This document shows, in pieces, positions 21,101-33,308 of a stretch of 64,000 bases of DNA (positions are counted from its first letter, which is position 1; each line of letters starts with the position of its first letter). The translations under genes and the position numbers were made by a program. The notes under the pieces are model-generated. The model saw only the letters and a list, made by a program, of their open reading frames with translations, was not told where the DNA came from and did not search any database. This DNA is from Camelus bactrianus (lineage: Eukaryota > Chordata > Mammalia > Artiodactyla > Camelidae), in contig NC_133570.1 in the NCBI RefSeq assembly GCF_048773025.1, forward strand, positions 21,488,001 through 21,552,000, given 5' to 3'.

Positions 21101-24100
21101 TTCTCTGAGCTCACAGGCTCTCTCCTTGCTCAAAAGATGCTTCCACACCCTGAGCAGCAGGCTTATGCAGCTCGGCCATGACATGTCTGGACATCTCTCT
21201 CCTCCCACAGTGAAGGAGAAGGAAACATGCACCTTGCATCATTCCCTTGGGAGATTAATCGCTTCCTCTTCCCTGGAGAAATGTGTCCCAAACGGGCCAC
21301 TGTTTCCAGGTCTTCATCAGCAGTGTGATGGTTAATGGTCCATGTCTTCCTGCTTTGGGTAAGAGGTGCCCGTGCTGCTGTGAAAACACCATGGCTCGAT
21401 GTGTCTGTGAGGCTGTGTCCAGAGGAGATTAGCACTGGAATCCATCGACTGAGTCAAGAAGATCACTGGTGTCAACGGCGGTGGGCAGGGTCCCTGAGTG
21501 GAGGGTCTGAATAGAACAAAAAGGTGGGGGAAGGGGTGTGTGCTCCCTCCACATCATCAGAGACGTCGTCTTCTCCTGACCTGGGACACTGGCACTGCTG
21601 GGTCTTCAGCTGCTGAACTCAGACCAGAACTTACATCACTGATCTCAAGTCACAGGCCTCTGGACTCAAACTGAATTAAATCACTGGCTTTCTGGGTTCT
21701 CCAGCCCTTTGCAGGGGGCCCCTCCCCTCCCAAGTGCAGGGTTATGGTCATGGCCAGCAGAGTCCCAGCGGCCATCAGAACACTCTGCCGGGCACAGATC
21801 AGTGACCCTGGCTTGGTGATCGAGGTATTCCTAGGGGTGAAATAGGCAGGAATAGGGCTAAACACTTACTTGCGCTTATAAGGAAAACACGTGTAGGTCC
21901 AGTGAGCAAAAGTTCAACTCAAATCACAAAGAGAGTCACAGCCCTCAGTCAGTGGGTTCCCAGCCTGGAGCCAGTTTACAGACCCAGACCCCCATGAAGG
22001 AAAGGGAGGCTCCGTCCCCTGGAGGGGGAGCTCCGGTGCATCACAGAGAATTCATACTGTTGATTTTTCTCCCGGGCTTCCCCAAAAGCACCAACAGCCT
22101 TTATCGGGGTAACTGTGTGTTGGGGAAAAGGAAATAATCAGACTTTTCAGGGACTACTGGTCCCCGGCTGTGAACTGACATTGGTACTGGGACCCCCAAA
22201 CCTCACCGTGGCCCTCCAGTGAGAGTCGGGGCTTCTGGAGATCAGCAGAACTGTGAATGGTGTTTTATCTTGGGTCTGTCACAAAGTGGCTCGGGTGGGT
22301 CCCTGAATCCATCCTGTGGTCATTTCTCCAGTTTCAGAATATAGTTACCATGTGGCCTGAACTGCCCGCCATGAACTGGGTGCCATTTGCCCCACTGAAC
22401 TTTACTGCCAGGTTCCCCCAGCAAAGAGCACAGCACAAGTGGGCAGCCACGTCACTGCGGCCCTGCTCGGGGCGTCCTCCAGGGACACAGTGAGAGGACA
22501 CCCTCCGTGGGCAGCACTTCCAGCAGCGCACCTGGTTGCAACTTTTGGAAGGAGAAATGGCAAAGCGTGCAATTATACACCGATTCATGGGTTTGGCTGG
22601 ATGGTCAGGGACTTGGAAGAAACATGATAGGAGAGTTGGTCAAAAAATTAAATTGCGGAAAGATACACTCCAGATGGGCAAAAAAAATTAAAAAGAAGTG
22701 AACATATTTGTGTCCATTGTGAACAGTCACCAACGGGTGACCTGAGTGGAAGAGGGACTTTTGTAATAAAGGGCCAGGATGACTCACTCTGCAGGTCCCA
22801 GGCAGCATCTTTCCCAGCCTTCTCTGTCTTCATCCCATGGCCTCATGAACAGGTGTTAATGGTGACCGGGCCAGAAATTAGGCAAGGACTCAGCAACGTG
22901 GGCCACCACAAACCAAGATTGACCCGACAGTCCAAACAGGTCTGCTCATAGCCCAGAACCTTCATGAATGAAAGTTTGAGTCACCACCCCCACCCCAAGG
23001 TCAAGTATCATGACCATCTGAGATGCTTGCAGAAGACAAAGGAAATGCAGCCCTAGCAGCAGAAGGAGGGGGCTGTGGATCCCGGCTGTGCCTCTGGGAC
23101 CGGCCACGGATGTGAGGGCTGCAGGCGTCAGGAGTGTCTCCTCTTTACTTCATTATGAGTGTGTGTGTATGCGTGTGTCTGTGTGTTTGTGTCTGTGTAT
23201 GTGTGTATACACATAGTATGCAAACAGCTTTGTTTTCCTTCCTCTCTCATCTCCTTATCACATGACTGGAAGTCAACAGCACATTTCAGGGAGTCCCTGG
23301 GCTCCATTTAGGGTTCAAATCTCCCAGAGGCAAATAATCTCCAGAGATTTATTGGTGCCTCAGCCGCCCAAATCTCTGCAGCTGGCTGATCCATCTCACA
23401 ATGTGAGGGCCACCACCTAATCTCATCAACATGTCTAAAATACCCAACCCAGCCCCATGGAGGAGGGTCACATCCCCCGACTCCATCTTCTCTCGGTCGC
23501 TCCCTCGAGGATTGGGAAAAGACTTACTAAATAGACATCCAGCCCAGAGCAATGAATCCCAGGTCCACATAAATAACCAGACTTTGCGGTGAATCCAAAA
23601 GGGAGTCTCCAAATGACCACACGCTTTCCCTTTATGTCAGAATGTACCAGAAGACATGGACAGTATTTGATAGCAAGCTACTGGCTGGACTCGAGGACTT
23701 CTAAGCTCAGGTAGAGCGTAAACTTGAGATATTTCACTTAGAGGTATTCAAGAAAGTACCCAGGGAGTCGGAGGCCCAAACCTGAGTCCTTCAGGCCTGA
23801 AGTCTCTTTGGAGAAAGGAGATGTGCGAGAAGCAGGGGGCACTGGGGGGCCACGTCCGTGTCTGTGGGGAACTGGCCCAGCTGTGACTCTTTTCAACCGA
23901 CACCGTTTGCACTTCCCATCAGTGTCACAGTGCAGCCCTCCGCAGCTGGGATGACCCTCACACCCAGGGAGGGTGGGTGACAGAAGAAGGGACACAGAAA
24001 TAAAGCCCTCAGCATGCCATGCTTCCATGCACCCTTCATCTGGCAGGTGCTCCCCCCGCTGGGACTCATCCCTGGGGGCAAGCAGAAAGCTGGGTGGGGG

Positions 24101-25186
24101 ATTTGCCTGAGGGCCGCCTATCACGGAAGTGATGGAGAAGAGCAGAGGTAAGGCTGGGGGAGACCCAGTGATGCCACCACACAGTGGGGACGATGCCCGT
24201 GGGGAAAGCAGGACAGAGAATGAAAGGTCCACAGGTCAGCCTACGATGAGCTGGTACACTGAAGACAGGTCGCCTGCGGTGGGGAGCTGTGCGTAAGAAA
24301 CTGGCAAACAACCGCTTCTCTGTCCGAAGTGCTGACCTTAACTCGGTCACCAGTATCACGCTTTACCAGGTGTGGGTGCTGTAAATCACAGTCACCATTA
24401 AAAGCACCTGTTCTGTTTCCAAATACCTCCCCAACCACATAGTAGACACCCAGTTATACCAAAGGCTTTGCCTTTATCTGAAACGAGGTCCAGGGAGGAA
24501 CTGGGTTGGTATCTGGACTGTCACCGACTGATCATTCATTGGCTGAATGTGTCTCTCCTTCATGGAAAGAAAGAACAGCCTGACAGCCTCACAATGCCTG
24601 GCTTTGCTCACCAAGCCAGTGTCCAAACTCCTAGAGGTGCAATGAAAGAGGATCTGGGTGACCTGCAAAGATAGTGACCTTCCCAGGGGAAGACCATGTC
24701 CCAGGAGAGTATTCAAATTAGCATGTGGCAGCCTGGACAAGGGGCACAAGAACTCCTGCTATGCACAGAATCCTAGAGACTGCACAGAAGATTTAAACAC
24801 GTCCTGTGTGGGCTGTTTGAAGAAGAAGAGGTGGAACATTCCTGCAGGCACACTCCTGCCTGGTGTGAGAGCTGATGTCCGATTTGGAGGCTGGAGACCA
24901 CACAGGGAAAAAGTCATGTTCAGGAAGTATTGGTAAATATAATTAGAATGTTAAATGTCCAGGAAACTTGTCACACTAAGGACCTTGCACCATCAACAGA
25001 TGATCATCTATGCACCAGATCCACGAGTGATTCCAGGAATCCTCCAGGGTAAAGTTTGGAGGCCAGGGCTGATTCCCTGCCCTGGAGCTGCTTGGAGGAA
25101 ATGGGGGATCTAGTCTGTCCTCCTGAGTCACATGTCCTGAGGCCACAACTGCTTTGGATCAAATTTCAGCCCCAGAGGAGAAGGGC
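21101..25186. other. V-poor spacer with a small TG-rich tract
   Basis: No V segment or remnant, signal or RNA gene recognised over 4 kb. A (TG)n-rich imperfect microsatellite lies at about 23,155-23,225. Open frames (up to 164 aa on the minus strand, 23,738-24,232) lack any recognisable domain. Confidence 0.55.
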
Positions 25187-25240
25187 ATTTGCATAAACAC
25201 TAACTACTTCAGCCCCAAAGGTTCTAAAGGGGAATAAGAG
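25187..25240 (+). promoter_or_regulatory. V6 promoter: perfect octamer and TATA-like box
   Basis: ATTTGCAT 25187-25194 followed by GGAATAAGAG 25231-25240, the same type as V2, V12 and V14. Confidence 0.92.
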
Positions 25241-25302
25241 GGAACTTGAGGAGCCCAGCCCTGCTGTCACGTCTCAGAGGCAGAGCTCAAGGCACCTCCA
25301 CC

Positions 25303-25793
25303 ATGGCCTGGACCCCCCTCCTGCTACCCCTCCTCTCTCTCTGCACAGGTGCTGCCCCCAGGGCTCAGACCCCAGGGTACCTAGGGATCAGCCTGGCCCT
25401 GAATGTCAGCTCAGCACAGGGGATGCTTCAGCGTGCGTGGTCGTAGGGGATGAGACCCTGGTCCCCACCCTCACCCTCTTCTCATCTCCTGCAGGTTCTG
25501 TGGCCTCTTCTGCACTGACTCAGCCCTCTGCGGTCTCCGTGTCCTTGGGACAGACGGCCAGGATCACCTGCCAAGGAGGCAATTTAGGAAGCAGTTATGT
25601 TCACTGGTACCAGCAGAAGCCAGGCCAGGCCCCTGTGCTGGTCATCTATAATGATAACAGCAGGCGCTCAGGGATCCCTGAGCGGTTCTCTGGCTCCAGG
25701 TCGGGGGGCACAGCCACCCTGACCATCAGCGGGGCCCAGGCCAAGGACGAGGCTGACTATTACTGTCAGTCATATGACAGCAGTAGTTATGAT
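25303..25793 (+). CDS. V6: IGLV3-like lambda variable segment, SSALT subgroup, open
   Basis: Leader exon 25303-25348 ([15 protein letters not shown]), intron 25349-25494 (146 bp), V exon 25495-25793. The mature product begins [16 protein letters not shown], with [22 protein letters not shown]2 NDNSRRS, framework 3 ending KDEADYYC and CDR3 start QSYDSSSYD. All conserved residues are present and the signal is strong. Unlike the other SSALT genes, its 3' flank leaves the shared module within about 60 bp of the signal and runs into L1-derived sequence, so this copy has lost or never had the usual spacer. Confidence 0.94.
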
Positions 25794-25832
25794 CACAGTG
25801 ACACAGGCAGTTGGGGAAGTGGGACACAAACC
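25794..25832 (+). other. V6 recombination signal (23-bp spacer)
   Basis: Heptamer CACAGTG 25794-25800, 23-bp spacer, nonamer ACACAAACC 25824-25832, one of the best in the window. Confidence 0.95.
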
Positions 25833-26019
25833 CCCTCCCTGTCTGTGTCACCCAAGATACAATTCCTATCTGGTTATGAAATTGCACAGATGATAAGATG
25901 TGGCAGGAAGGATGCTCAAGCAATGGTTATCCTCCTCCTCCACTTGTTCATGAGGGTAGAGGAATGACAGCCTATGTTCACTACAGACTAGGGAGATATG
26001 GTTTAAAAACCCAACTTAA

Positions 26020-26700
26020 ACTTAAACCTCTAGGAATGAAAACCACAGTGAGATGCAGTTACACTGCATGAGAAGGACAATGTTTTCCACAGCAATGAAA
26101 AGCTTAGTGATCGTCAACATAGAACCGTGGGAAAGACACAAAACCACAGAGGGAAACAAACTTTGAAAAATGAACAAACAGAGCATCACATGTTGTAGGA
26201 AAATTTCCACAAGCCTAATACAGGTGCATTGGAATCTCAGAGTCAGAAAATATGTCAGGGAGGTGGAAAGAAAAAATATTTGAAGAAATACTGGTTAAAA
26301 ATATTCTAATTTCAATGGAACCTAGGAACCCACAGATCTAGGAAGCTCCACAAACTCCAAGCACAAGAAACACAAAAACAACAACAACACACACTGACGT
26401 CGAGTCCTTAGAAGCCGTGTCAAATAGACACTCACAACAGCAGACGCAGAGAAAGGACACGTTCTTCCCAGAGGAAGGAGCACCGTGAGTTGAGGACCTC
26501 CCTCCTTCGAGACCACCGGACACAAGCAGACACTGCAGCCGTCTCTTTAGAATCAAAAAGCAAAAACAAACCAACACAACAGCAACAGAAGATGCCGTGT
26601 CCACTCTGAACTCTACTCACTGGAAATACCTGTCCAAATGGAAGGCAGAAGACAACATTCTCAGACCCCCAAATAGAGACTCAATCACCAGCAGAGCCTC
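26020..26700 (+). mobile_element. Old L1 fragments, sense strand
   Basis: GAAAACCACAGTGAGATGCA (26,037 on) and GAACCCACAGATCTAGGAAG with CTCCACAAACTCCAAGC (26,326-26,360) follow sense-strand L1 phrases, though not as one continuous element. Divergence is high. Confidence 0.5.
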
Positions 26701-27469
26701 AGAGCCTGAAATGGCCAAGGACCCCTCACACCCGGATAGAAATAGGAATCCACACAAAGAAATGGGAAGGTCAGATACGTGGCCACGTGCACAAAGAGAG
26801 AAGCTCTGCCTCATATCACAATCTCTTGAAGAAATTTCTAGAGCAGAAAAGAATAACAGTGTACAACACGGTCTGCAACGTGTAGTGAGGCAAACACACG
26901 CTCGTGTAGCTCAAAGTTCTGAGAGGAAGAGGGACACGTGGTGATGTGTCTGTGCCCTGCGTGAGAAGCGGCGTAATATCTGGGCAAGTTTGGCATGTCC
27001 AGTGGGCCTGGTAGCCAACGTTTAAATAGCACCAACTTAAACAACAGTTTCAGCCAATCAGCCATAAAAGAAGTGAACATGAAATCATAAAAAATATTCA
27101 GTTAATTAAAAATAAAGAAAAAGCAAAGCAGCAATGAGGAAGACATGGGACAAAAATTAAAGAAGAAGCAAGGTGAGACATTTTCACAGAAATGTATTAT
27201 GAATCCTGTCTATGGTAACTGGGGGAAATCCCACAATTAAAAAGCAGACACGGGCAGATTGAATTTTACAGCAAGACCCGTGGAAATGGCCCTGCACGGC
27301 CAGAGTGGCCTCCCAGCCCACAGACCCTCCGGCTCTAACCCGGGCACAGCCCCCTGCCCTCCCCAACAGGCAGGCTGAAGGGGGCTCCTTATGACGATCA
27401 GGGCTCTCCCTTCTGCACCGGGACCCTCCGTAACCCCTGACATCGTTCCTTGGTCTCCATTTCCAAACT
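26701..27469. other. Unassigned sequence between L1 fragments
   Basis: No gene, V remnant or clear repeat. The 178-aa minus-strand frame starting near 27,720 spans an L1-like stretch and has no domain I recognise. Confidence 0.45.
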
Positions 27470-28450
27470 TTCTTCAGATTCTTGACATAGAACCATAGGA
27501 AAGGGATGAAATCACAGAAGGAAAAGAAAACCATTAGAAATGATGGATAGAAGGAAAAACATACAATCACATAGCACGTCGCCTTGGGATTGGCGTTGTT
27601 CACTCTGCATAATCCCCTGTAGATGCACCCAAACTGCCCTGTGCGCTCAGCATCCGGTCCTTTCCATTCCTTTTTTTGGTCCATGGTTCCGGTCCAAACG
27701 TCTGGGACCCAGTCAGCCACCCACTGAAGGACGTCGGCACGGCTCTCAGCCGGGGCTGGTCCGCACTCAGGATCTGTGGACTAATGCGTCTAATTTCCCT
27801 GTGACCATAAGTTCTCACTTCTTTAAAATAAATGCTCAGGTGTGCATGGCCGGGGTGTATGGTGACCTCAAGGTAAATTCTTTAAGAAGCTGCGAATTCT
27901 TTCGGAGACATTCTGCACACAGTGCATTCAGCTCACACTTCCCTTAGTCATGTATGTGCAACTAAGTTTCTCTACATCTTTGCCAGCATTTGGGTTTGTC
28001 TGGATTTTATCGTAGCCCCTCTGATAGGTGAGAAGCGATACCTCACTGTGGTGTCTTCTGCATTTCCCTCCTGGCTGATAAGGGAGGGCTGTTCACAAGC
28101 TCATTATCACCTCGCTGTCCTCTTCCACAAACTGCTTCTTCTAGTCCACTGGCCATTCTCTAAGTGAAATAGTCTTGTCATTTTTTTCTTTTTACTGGTT
28201 ACATTTCAGCGTGTTTATATATTCTGTCCACTAGTCGTTCACTGGATATGTGTTTTGCAAGGTTTTCGTTCAGTCTGTTATTGCTGGTTTTTTTCATCCC
28301 CCTTAGAGAGTTTGCAAACAAAAGATGTTGATACTGATGGGGTTCAATGTTTTCATCTTTCTTTTTCGAATCATGTATTTGGCATCACCAAACAATTCTT
28401 GCTTAACCCTAGAGCCAAACAAATCATCTAACTTTTTCTTCTAAAATAAA
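27470..28450 (-). mobile_element. Antisense old L1 fragment upstream of V7
   Basis: Reads as reversed L1 tail: CACTCTGCATAATCCCC (27,601), TTTGCCAGCATTTGGGTTTG (27,980), then TTTATATATTCTGTCCACTA (28,214). Related antisense L1 stretches precede V9 and V11, so this is part of the duplicated upstream module of that V group. Confidence 0.65.
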
Positions 28451-28839
28451 TGGATATATTTTAAGAAAAGACTTCCTGAAAGGTACATGAGCAATTTCAC
28501 TTTGTCCAGTGAAGAAATTCTGGCCTCTCAGAGAAGCGTGGTGACCATTGTCCCCGTAGCACATGCTTCAAGCACTGCCCAGCCGCCGCTGCGATGCCCG
28601 CAGCACTAGACAGGATGACGGTGTCACCCAGGCCCAGAGGGGAAGCCCAGGCGCAGCCTGAGGTGTGTGTGTACCTGCTGGGGGCAGGGGGCAGCAGTTA
28701 CTCACTCAGCACCAGAGACACCTCTGGGACCTGGGCTCTGGCCTGGGAGTGGGGTTCTCACTGACATCCTCTGTTGAGCCCAGCTGCTCTCTCTGCTCAG
28801 CAGGGAGCTGGTCACCAGGGCCACAGGGCCAGGAAGTAG

Positions 28840-28875
28840 ATTTGCATGAGGATGTCCCTTGTGAGGATAAGAGAG
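28840..28875 (+). promoter_or_regulatory. V7 promoter: perfect octamer and TATA-like box
   Basis: ATTTGCAT 28840-28847 and GGATAAGAGA near 28865-28875. The block CAGGAAGTAG just before the octamer is shared with V9 and V11. Confidence 0.92.
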
Positions 28876-28933
28876 GCCACAACACCCCACACCCAGCTGT
28901 GGGCTCAGAGGAAGAGCTCAGGGCGCCTCAACC

Positions 28934-29427
28934 ATGGCCTGGACCCCCCTCCTGCTGCCCCTCCTCTCTCTCTGCACAGGTGCTGTCCCCAGGGCTCAGA
29001 CCCCAGGGTACCCTGGGATCAGCCTGGCCCTGAACATCAGCTCAGCACAGGGGATGCTGTGGGGTGCATGGTCCTAGAGATTCAGACACACATCCCCACC
29101 CTCACTCTCTTGTCATCTCCTGCAGGTTCTGTGGCCTCTTCTGCAGTGACTCAGCCCTCCGCGGTGTCCGTGTCCTTGGGACAGACGGCCAGTATCACCT
29201 GCCAATTTGGCAGCTTAGGAAGCTATTATTCTCACTGGCTCCAGCAGAAGCCAGGCCAGGCCCCTGTTCTGGTCATCTATAATGATAACAGCAGGCCCTC
29301 AGGGATCCCTGAGCGATTCTCTGGCTCCAGGTCGGGGGACACAGCCACCCTGACCATCAGCGGGGCCCAGGCCGAGGACGAGGCCGACTATTACTGTCAG
29401 GTGTGGGACAGCAGTGGTTATAATGCT
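28934..29427 (+). CDS. V7: IGLV3-like lambda variable segment, SSAVT subgroup, open
   Basis: Leader exon 28934-28979 ([15 protein letters not shown]), intron 28980-29125 (146 bp), V exon 29126-29427. The mature product begins [19 protein letters not shown]1 region [11 protein letters not shown]; the residue after the conserved Trp is Leu (WLQQKPG) where other family members have Tyr; CDR2 NDNSRPS; DEADYYC; CDR3 start [10 protein letters not shown], the motif otherwise typical of the SYELT group here. Open and spliceable, with a good heptamer, so potentially functional. Confidence 0.94.
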
Positions 29428-29466
29428 CACAGTGACACAGGCAGATGGGGAAGTGGGACATAAAAC
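29428..29466 (+). other. V7 recombination signal (23-bp spacer)
   Basis: Heptamer CACAGTG 29428-29434, 23-bp spacer, nonamer ACATAAAAC 29458-29466, slightly off consensus. Confidence 0.92.
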
Positions 29467-32400
29467 CCCCTCCATCTGTGTTACCCTCTCCTCCAGCCCC
29501 TAGAGGCTTATGGACAAAGCAGTGACAGGTCTGGCCCGGTTCCCCCAGATCTGAGCTCCCAGGCTGCCCTCCCCCCACCGTCCAGGCTGCTCTGCACACG
29601 GTGGATCAGAGGTGGATTTCTGCCTGGCAGGATGGGGCTGTCATGGTTTTTCTGTGCCTAAGGTGTGTGTAGTGTGTGGAGGGCCTGAGTGGAGACAGAC
29701 AGAGGGACGTCCAGGGTGGCAGGAGGACCCTAAATCACAAGTAAGTCTTAGCTCTCAGTGAAATGGGATTATTGTCGTGTCTCTGAGTGGAAGCATTTCC
29801 CCTTCAGAACTAAGACCCCAGGCCAGCAGGGTGGAGGTCAGGGGACAGGGAGCAAATGTCCTCAGCAGGTCCCAGGGATGATATGGATGGAGCCCTCCCA
29901 CGCCCTCACCTTAAATCCTGGCCCCGTGAATCCTGGTGATGGAAGGAGCATCATATATTGTGCACAGATTTAGAGCATATCTCACACCTGGAGGGCACTA
30001 CCCGCCTCCACACAGTGTTGGCACTTGGCTGGCAGAGTGACCGGCTCTTCCATCGGCTGTTGGTCCATCACTAAGGCAGCAGCCTCGGGATGTTGGGCAA
30101 AGAGGTGGGACCGGTGAAGCCAGTGAGCCTGGGCCCACGGCAGCCCCTCTTCTCATGTGGAATGAGCTCACGGTCAGAAGCCCCGTGAGGAAACACAGAA
30201 TTCTATGAGTCCGGGGAGAACAGCTGGGGCAGAAGCACTGCAGTCAGAGAGGGCAACTCCCAGTCTGCAGCAAAGTTCTGTCAGTAAGAGCAGGGCTCCC
30301 CCTTCCACGCTGGAAGAGGTCTGATGTCATCCACTCACCACCGAGTCTCTGGCAGATTCCCGAGGGAAGGGTGTCCCACGGGAGCCGTGCTGGTCTCTGC
30401 TGTTGGCAGGCTGGTGACAGAAGTGGCCGTGGGCAAGTCGGCTGTAGACAGTGGATCCATCCTGACTAGCCCGTGGCTGATCCTCCCCTTCCCATGGGGT
30501 CGCCGGGTCATGGAGATGGTTGAAGAGAGAGGTGGACTGCTGTCCACAGAGACGGTCCTCATGTCCACATGGTTATTAATACCACTTCCTTTTCAGGACA
30601 CATGTTGCTAAGCATTTCATGGGACACAAAGAACTGAATCTCCGGGTCCCTTTGTGGGGGTTCTACTTATAACTTTTCCTTGTATTCCTGCCACGTCTCT
30701 GATGGTCCAGCCAAACTCTGAGTCTCAGCCCATAAATTAGCACACAGCCTCCTGCAGCCACCTCTGTGTCCAGGCTAAGTGGACCAGGTACCCTGCTCTA
30801 ATGGTCAATCATCTATCCAGGAGAATTCTCCACCACTGCTGTCCTTCAGGGATGTCCTCAATGGGGGCGGAAGACCAATGGCTAACTCATATCAACCGGG
30901 AACCTCTCCAAACCCGCCTGAAGGGTTTTCCTCTGCAACACTGGTCATAGGCATCTCCCCACCAGGCCAGAGGTGCAGGTTTCTGGAGAAAAGACATTGA
31001 AGCAGGTTTTGGGCTCAGCGGTGTTTGGGTCGCTTCCTCAGGCAGCTCCCCATGGGCTTCAGGACCTGAGGGGGCCTGACTTCATATCAACCTCCTCTAC
31101 TTGAGGACAGAGAGCTACTGCGCATGCCCACCCATGACCCGGCTGCCCAGGCCTTGCCTGGTCCCAGTAGGTGTGTCTGGTCCAAGGGGACGTAGGGGCT
31201 CACAGTCACAATATAGATTCCACTGGGGCTCAGTAGCTGCAAAAGTCTTTCTCACATGGGGTGCTGTGTTGACACAGATGAATGACAACCGCTAGGCTGC
31301 ACTGTCTTTCAGCTCCAGGGATACCAGGATCATCGGCCAACACCAACAGTCTCTGTCACATGATCCGATTACTCCATTGGTCCCAAGGGACTTTGTGGAC
31401 CACACCCACCTCCACATTGGTGGCAAAACAGAACTACTTGTCTCCTGCCAAACCAAGGATCCCGTCGCACACAGCCTTGGTATCAGGGGCCAGCACTGGG
31501 GCAAAGGTCAGCCCTGGAAGAGAGAGACCTGAGAATAGCCATCGTCTGACTTTAAGGTGAACAGAGAAGATGAGAGATGGGAATAATGTTGGGGGTGCCT
31601 CTCTCCTTTGTCCCAGACCCAAGAGTGTCCACTAGGATACCCCACCATCTAGATGGAACCTTGAAGGCCAGGTCTGTGTCTTGTCCACACTGACTTGCAG
31701 GAAGGATTATCTGCTAGAAGAAAGTGGATCTGAAGTAATGTTGGGTGGGTGGGTGTCGTCCTGTCTCTGACTTTGGAGCATTAGCTACCTCTGCCCTTGT
31801 TTGGCTTTGCACCAACAGCCAGCACCACCAAAAGTCAGTCCCTGTGTCATGTGTCCCCCAAGACCAAGTCCAGAACCAAACGCATTAACTTCCCGTGACC
31901 CCAGAGATCTGTGCAGTGATGTTGCTGGGGTCCGGCCGTCTCCCCCTGCAAATGAGCCTGCTCATATGTTCATAGCGAGCCTCAGCCCCTCATGCCTGGT
32001 CTGAGGCAGGCAGGGGCCACGCAGAGATGAGCACGACAGGCCCTGGGGCCCGCCATCCCTGCTTGGGGAGTCACACCTGAGCCGTGGTTCTCAATCTGCA
32101 CCAGGACAGAGGACGCCCTGAGCCTCCAGCAATATGCAGAGCAGCCGCCAGGGGGCAGCATAGTCACACGGCAAATTCACCTGCAGTGGGCGTGTCCTGT
32201 GCATCAGGGGATCCACATGCAGGGGGTATGTAACCACCACCTCACACTGGAGGTCAGGTGTCCTTCTACAGTGTCACCTTCGCTCTCAAATACACATTTT
32301 CTGTCTCCGAGTGTCCCAGTCCGGCTCTTACAGGTGGTGCCAATTTCCTGGCCCCACCCCCATGTCCGGCCCACGTATACCCTGCTAAAAGGCATCACTG

Positions 32401-33199
32401 TCCACAACCAGTCCTCCCTGTGATCTCACATCCCCTCCTCCCCTGCGCTCAGAGCCCAGGTCCTCCAGACACAGCTGCTCCTGCTCCCTGGAGGCTCCCC
32501 CACCGTCCCCAACCTGTCCCTCCACTCCCCCCTCACAGAAGAGGGAGGGGACCACATTTCCCCACTTCCCGATTCCCTGGACCTGACACACAGCAGTCAC
32601 TCAACAAACTCTTCTGGATCTACAACATAATTATGTTTAGGGCTTATATATTTTCCGCAGCAATGCAAGGAATGTTGATTGTGATAAACATTCGCTGGCA
32701 GAGCTGTTAAGCCCTGAGCCCCCGCTCACTCTCCTACAGAGCAAACAGTTCTTTCAGCTCCCGGTCAGTTCCTGCCCCGGATGCAAAATAGGGACACTGA
32801 GGACAGCATGCAGCCTGCCCCAGGAGCTCACACCCAAGGGCAGACACAGAACATGATGGCTCTGTAACAATCCATGTACTTTGTCAAAGCACGAAGTTTA
32901 CCCCCTCTCTGGAGCCCAGGAGCTGTGATCAGGGGTAGGACCCTGCACCTGTCTAAGCCTCACAGTGTCACCTACAGATGGGTTGAAATAGAACAGATTC
33001 ATCTCTGGGCTCTCAGTGGCCGTGCCATCCAGGAGTGAGTCCAGGGCATAGTGAGGGTTGGACATGTCCCCAGACTCTGGGACCAGCAGGCAGAGGAGGA
33101 GCCCCTGTGCTGAGGGCGCAGTCTCAGGGCCCGCCCCTCCCTCTCTGGGTCCCTTGGGACTGGGACTGAGCCCTTCTCTGAAATCACAGAGACCTTCAG
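29467..33199. repeat. Duplicated spacer module between V7 and V8, copy A
   Basis: Paralogous by eye to 51,467-55,820 (between V12 and V13). Landmarks are 29,700-30,000, 30,300-30,600, the CTCF-like motif at 32,145 and the block 32,620-33,199. Copy B contains an extra 607-bp LTR. No gene seen; frames inside are not conserved between the two copies as proteins. Confidence 0.85.
32145..32159 (+). promoter_or_regulatory. CTCF-core-like motif upstream of V8
   Basis: CCGCCAGGGGGCAGC, close to the CTCF core, in gene orientation, about 1.16 kb upstream of the V8 leader. It is conserved in copy B at 54,772. Confidence 0.6.
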
Positions 33200-33213
33200 G
33201 CTGCCCCCTGGAT
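33200..33213 (-). promoter_or_regulatory. Reverse-oriented CTCF-like core near the V8 promoter
   Basis: GCTGCCCCCTGGAT reads ATCCAGGGGGCAGC on the minus strand, keeping the CAGGGGGCAGC core. The same sequence is found at 55,821-55,834 before V13, and CGCCCCCTGGAT at 1-12 before V1. Match to the full motif is partial. Confidence 0.4.
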
Positions 33214-33308
33214 GATGGCAGCTCTCTCTCCAGCAAGGGGATAAGAGAGGCCTGGGGGGAGACCTGCCCAGCTTTGCCCCCGGGGAGCAGAATCGGGGCA
33301 CCTCCACC

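Noticed and set aside
27184-27720. 178-aa minus-strand frame
   Set aside because: Overlaps L1-like sequence and shows no domain organisation I recognise.
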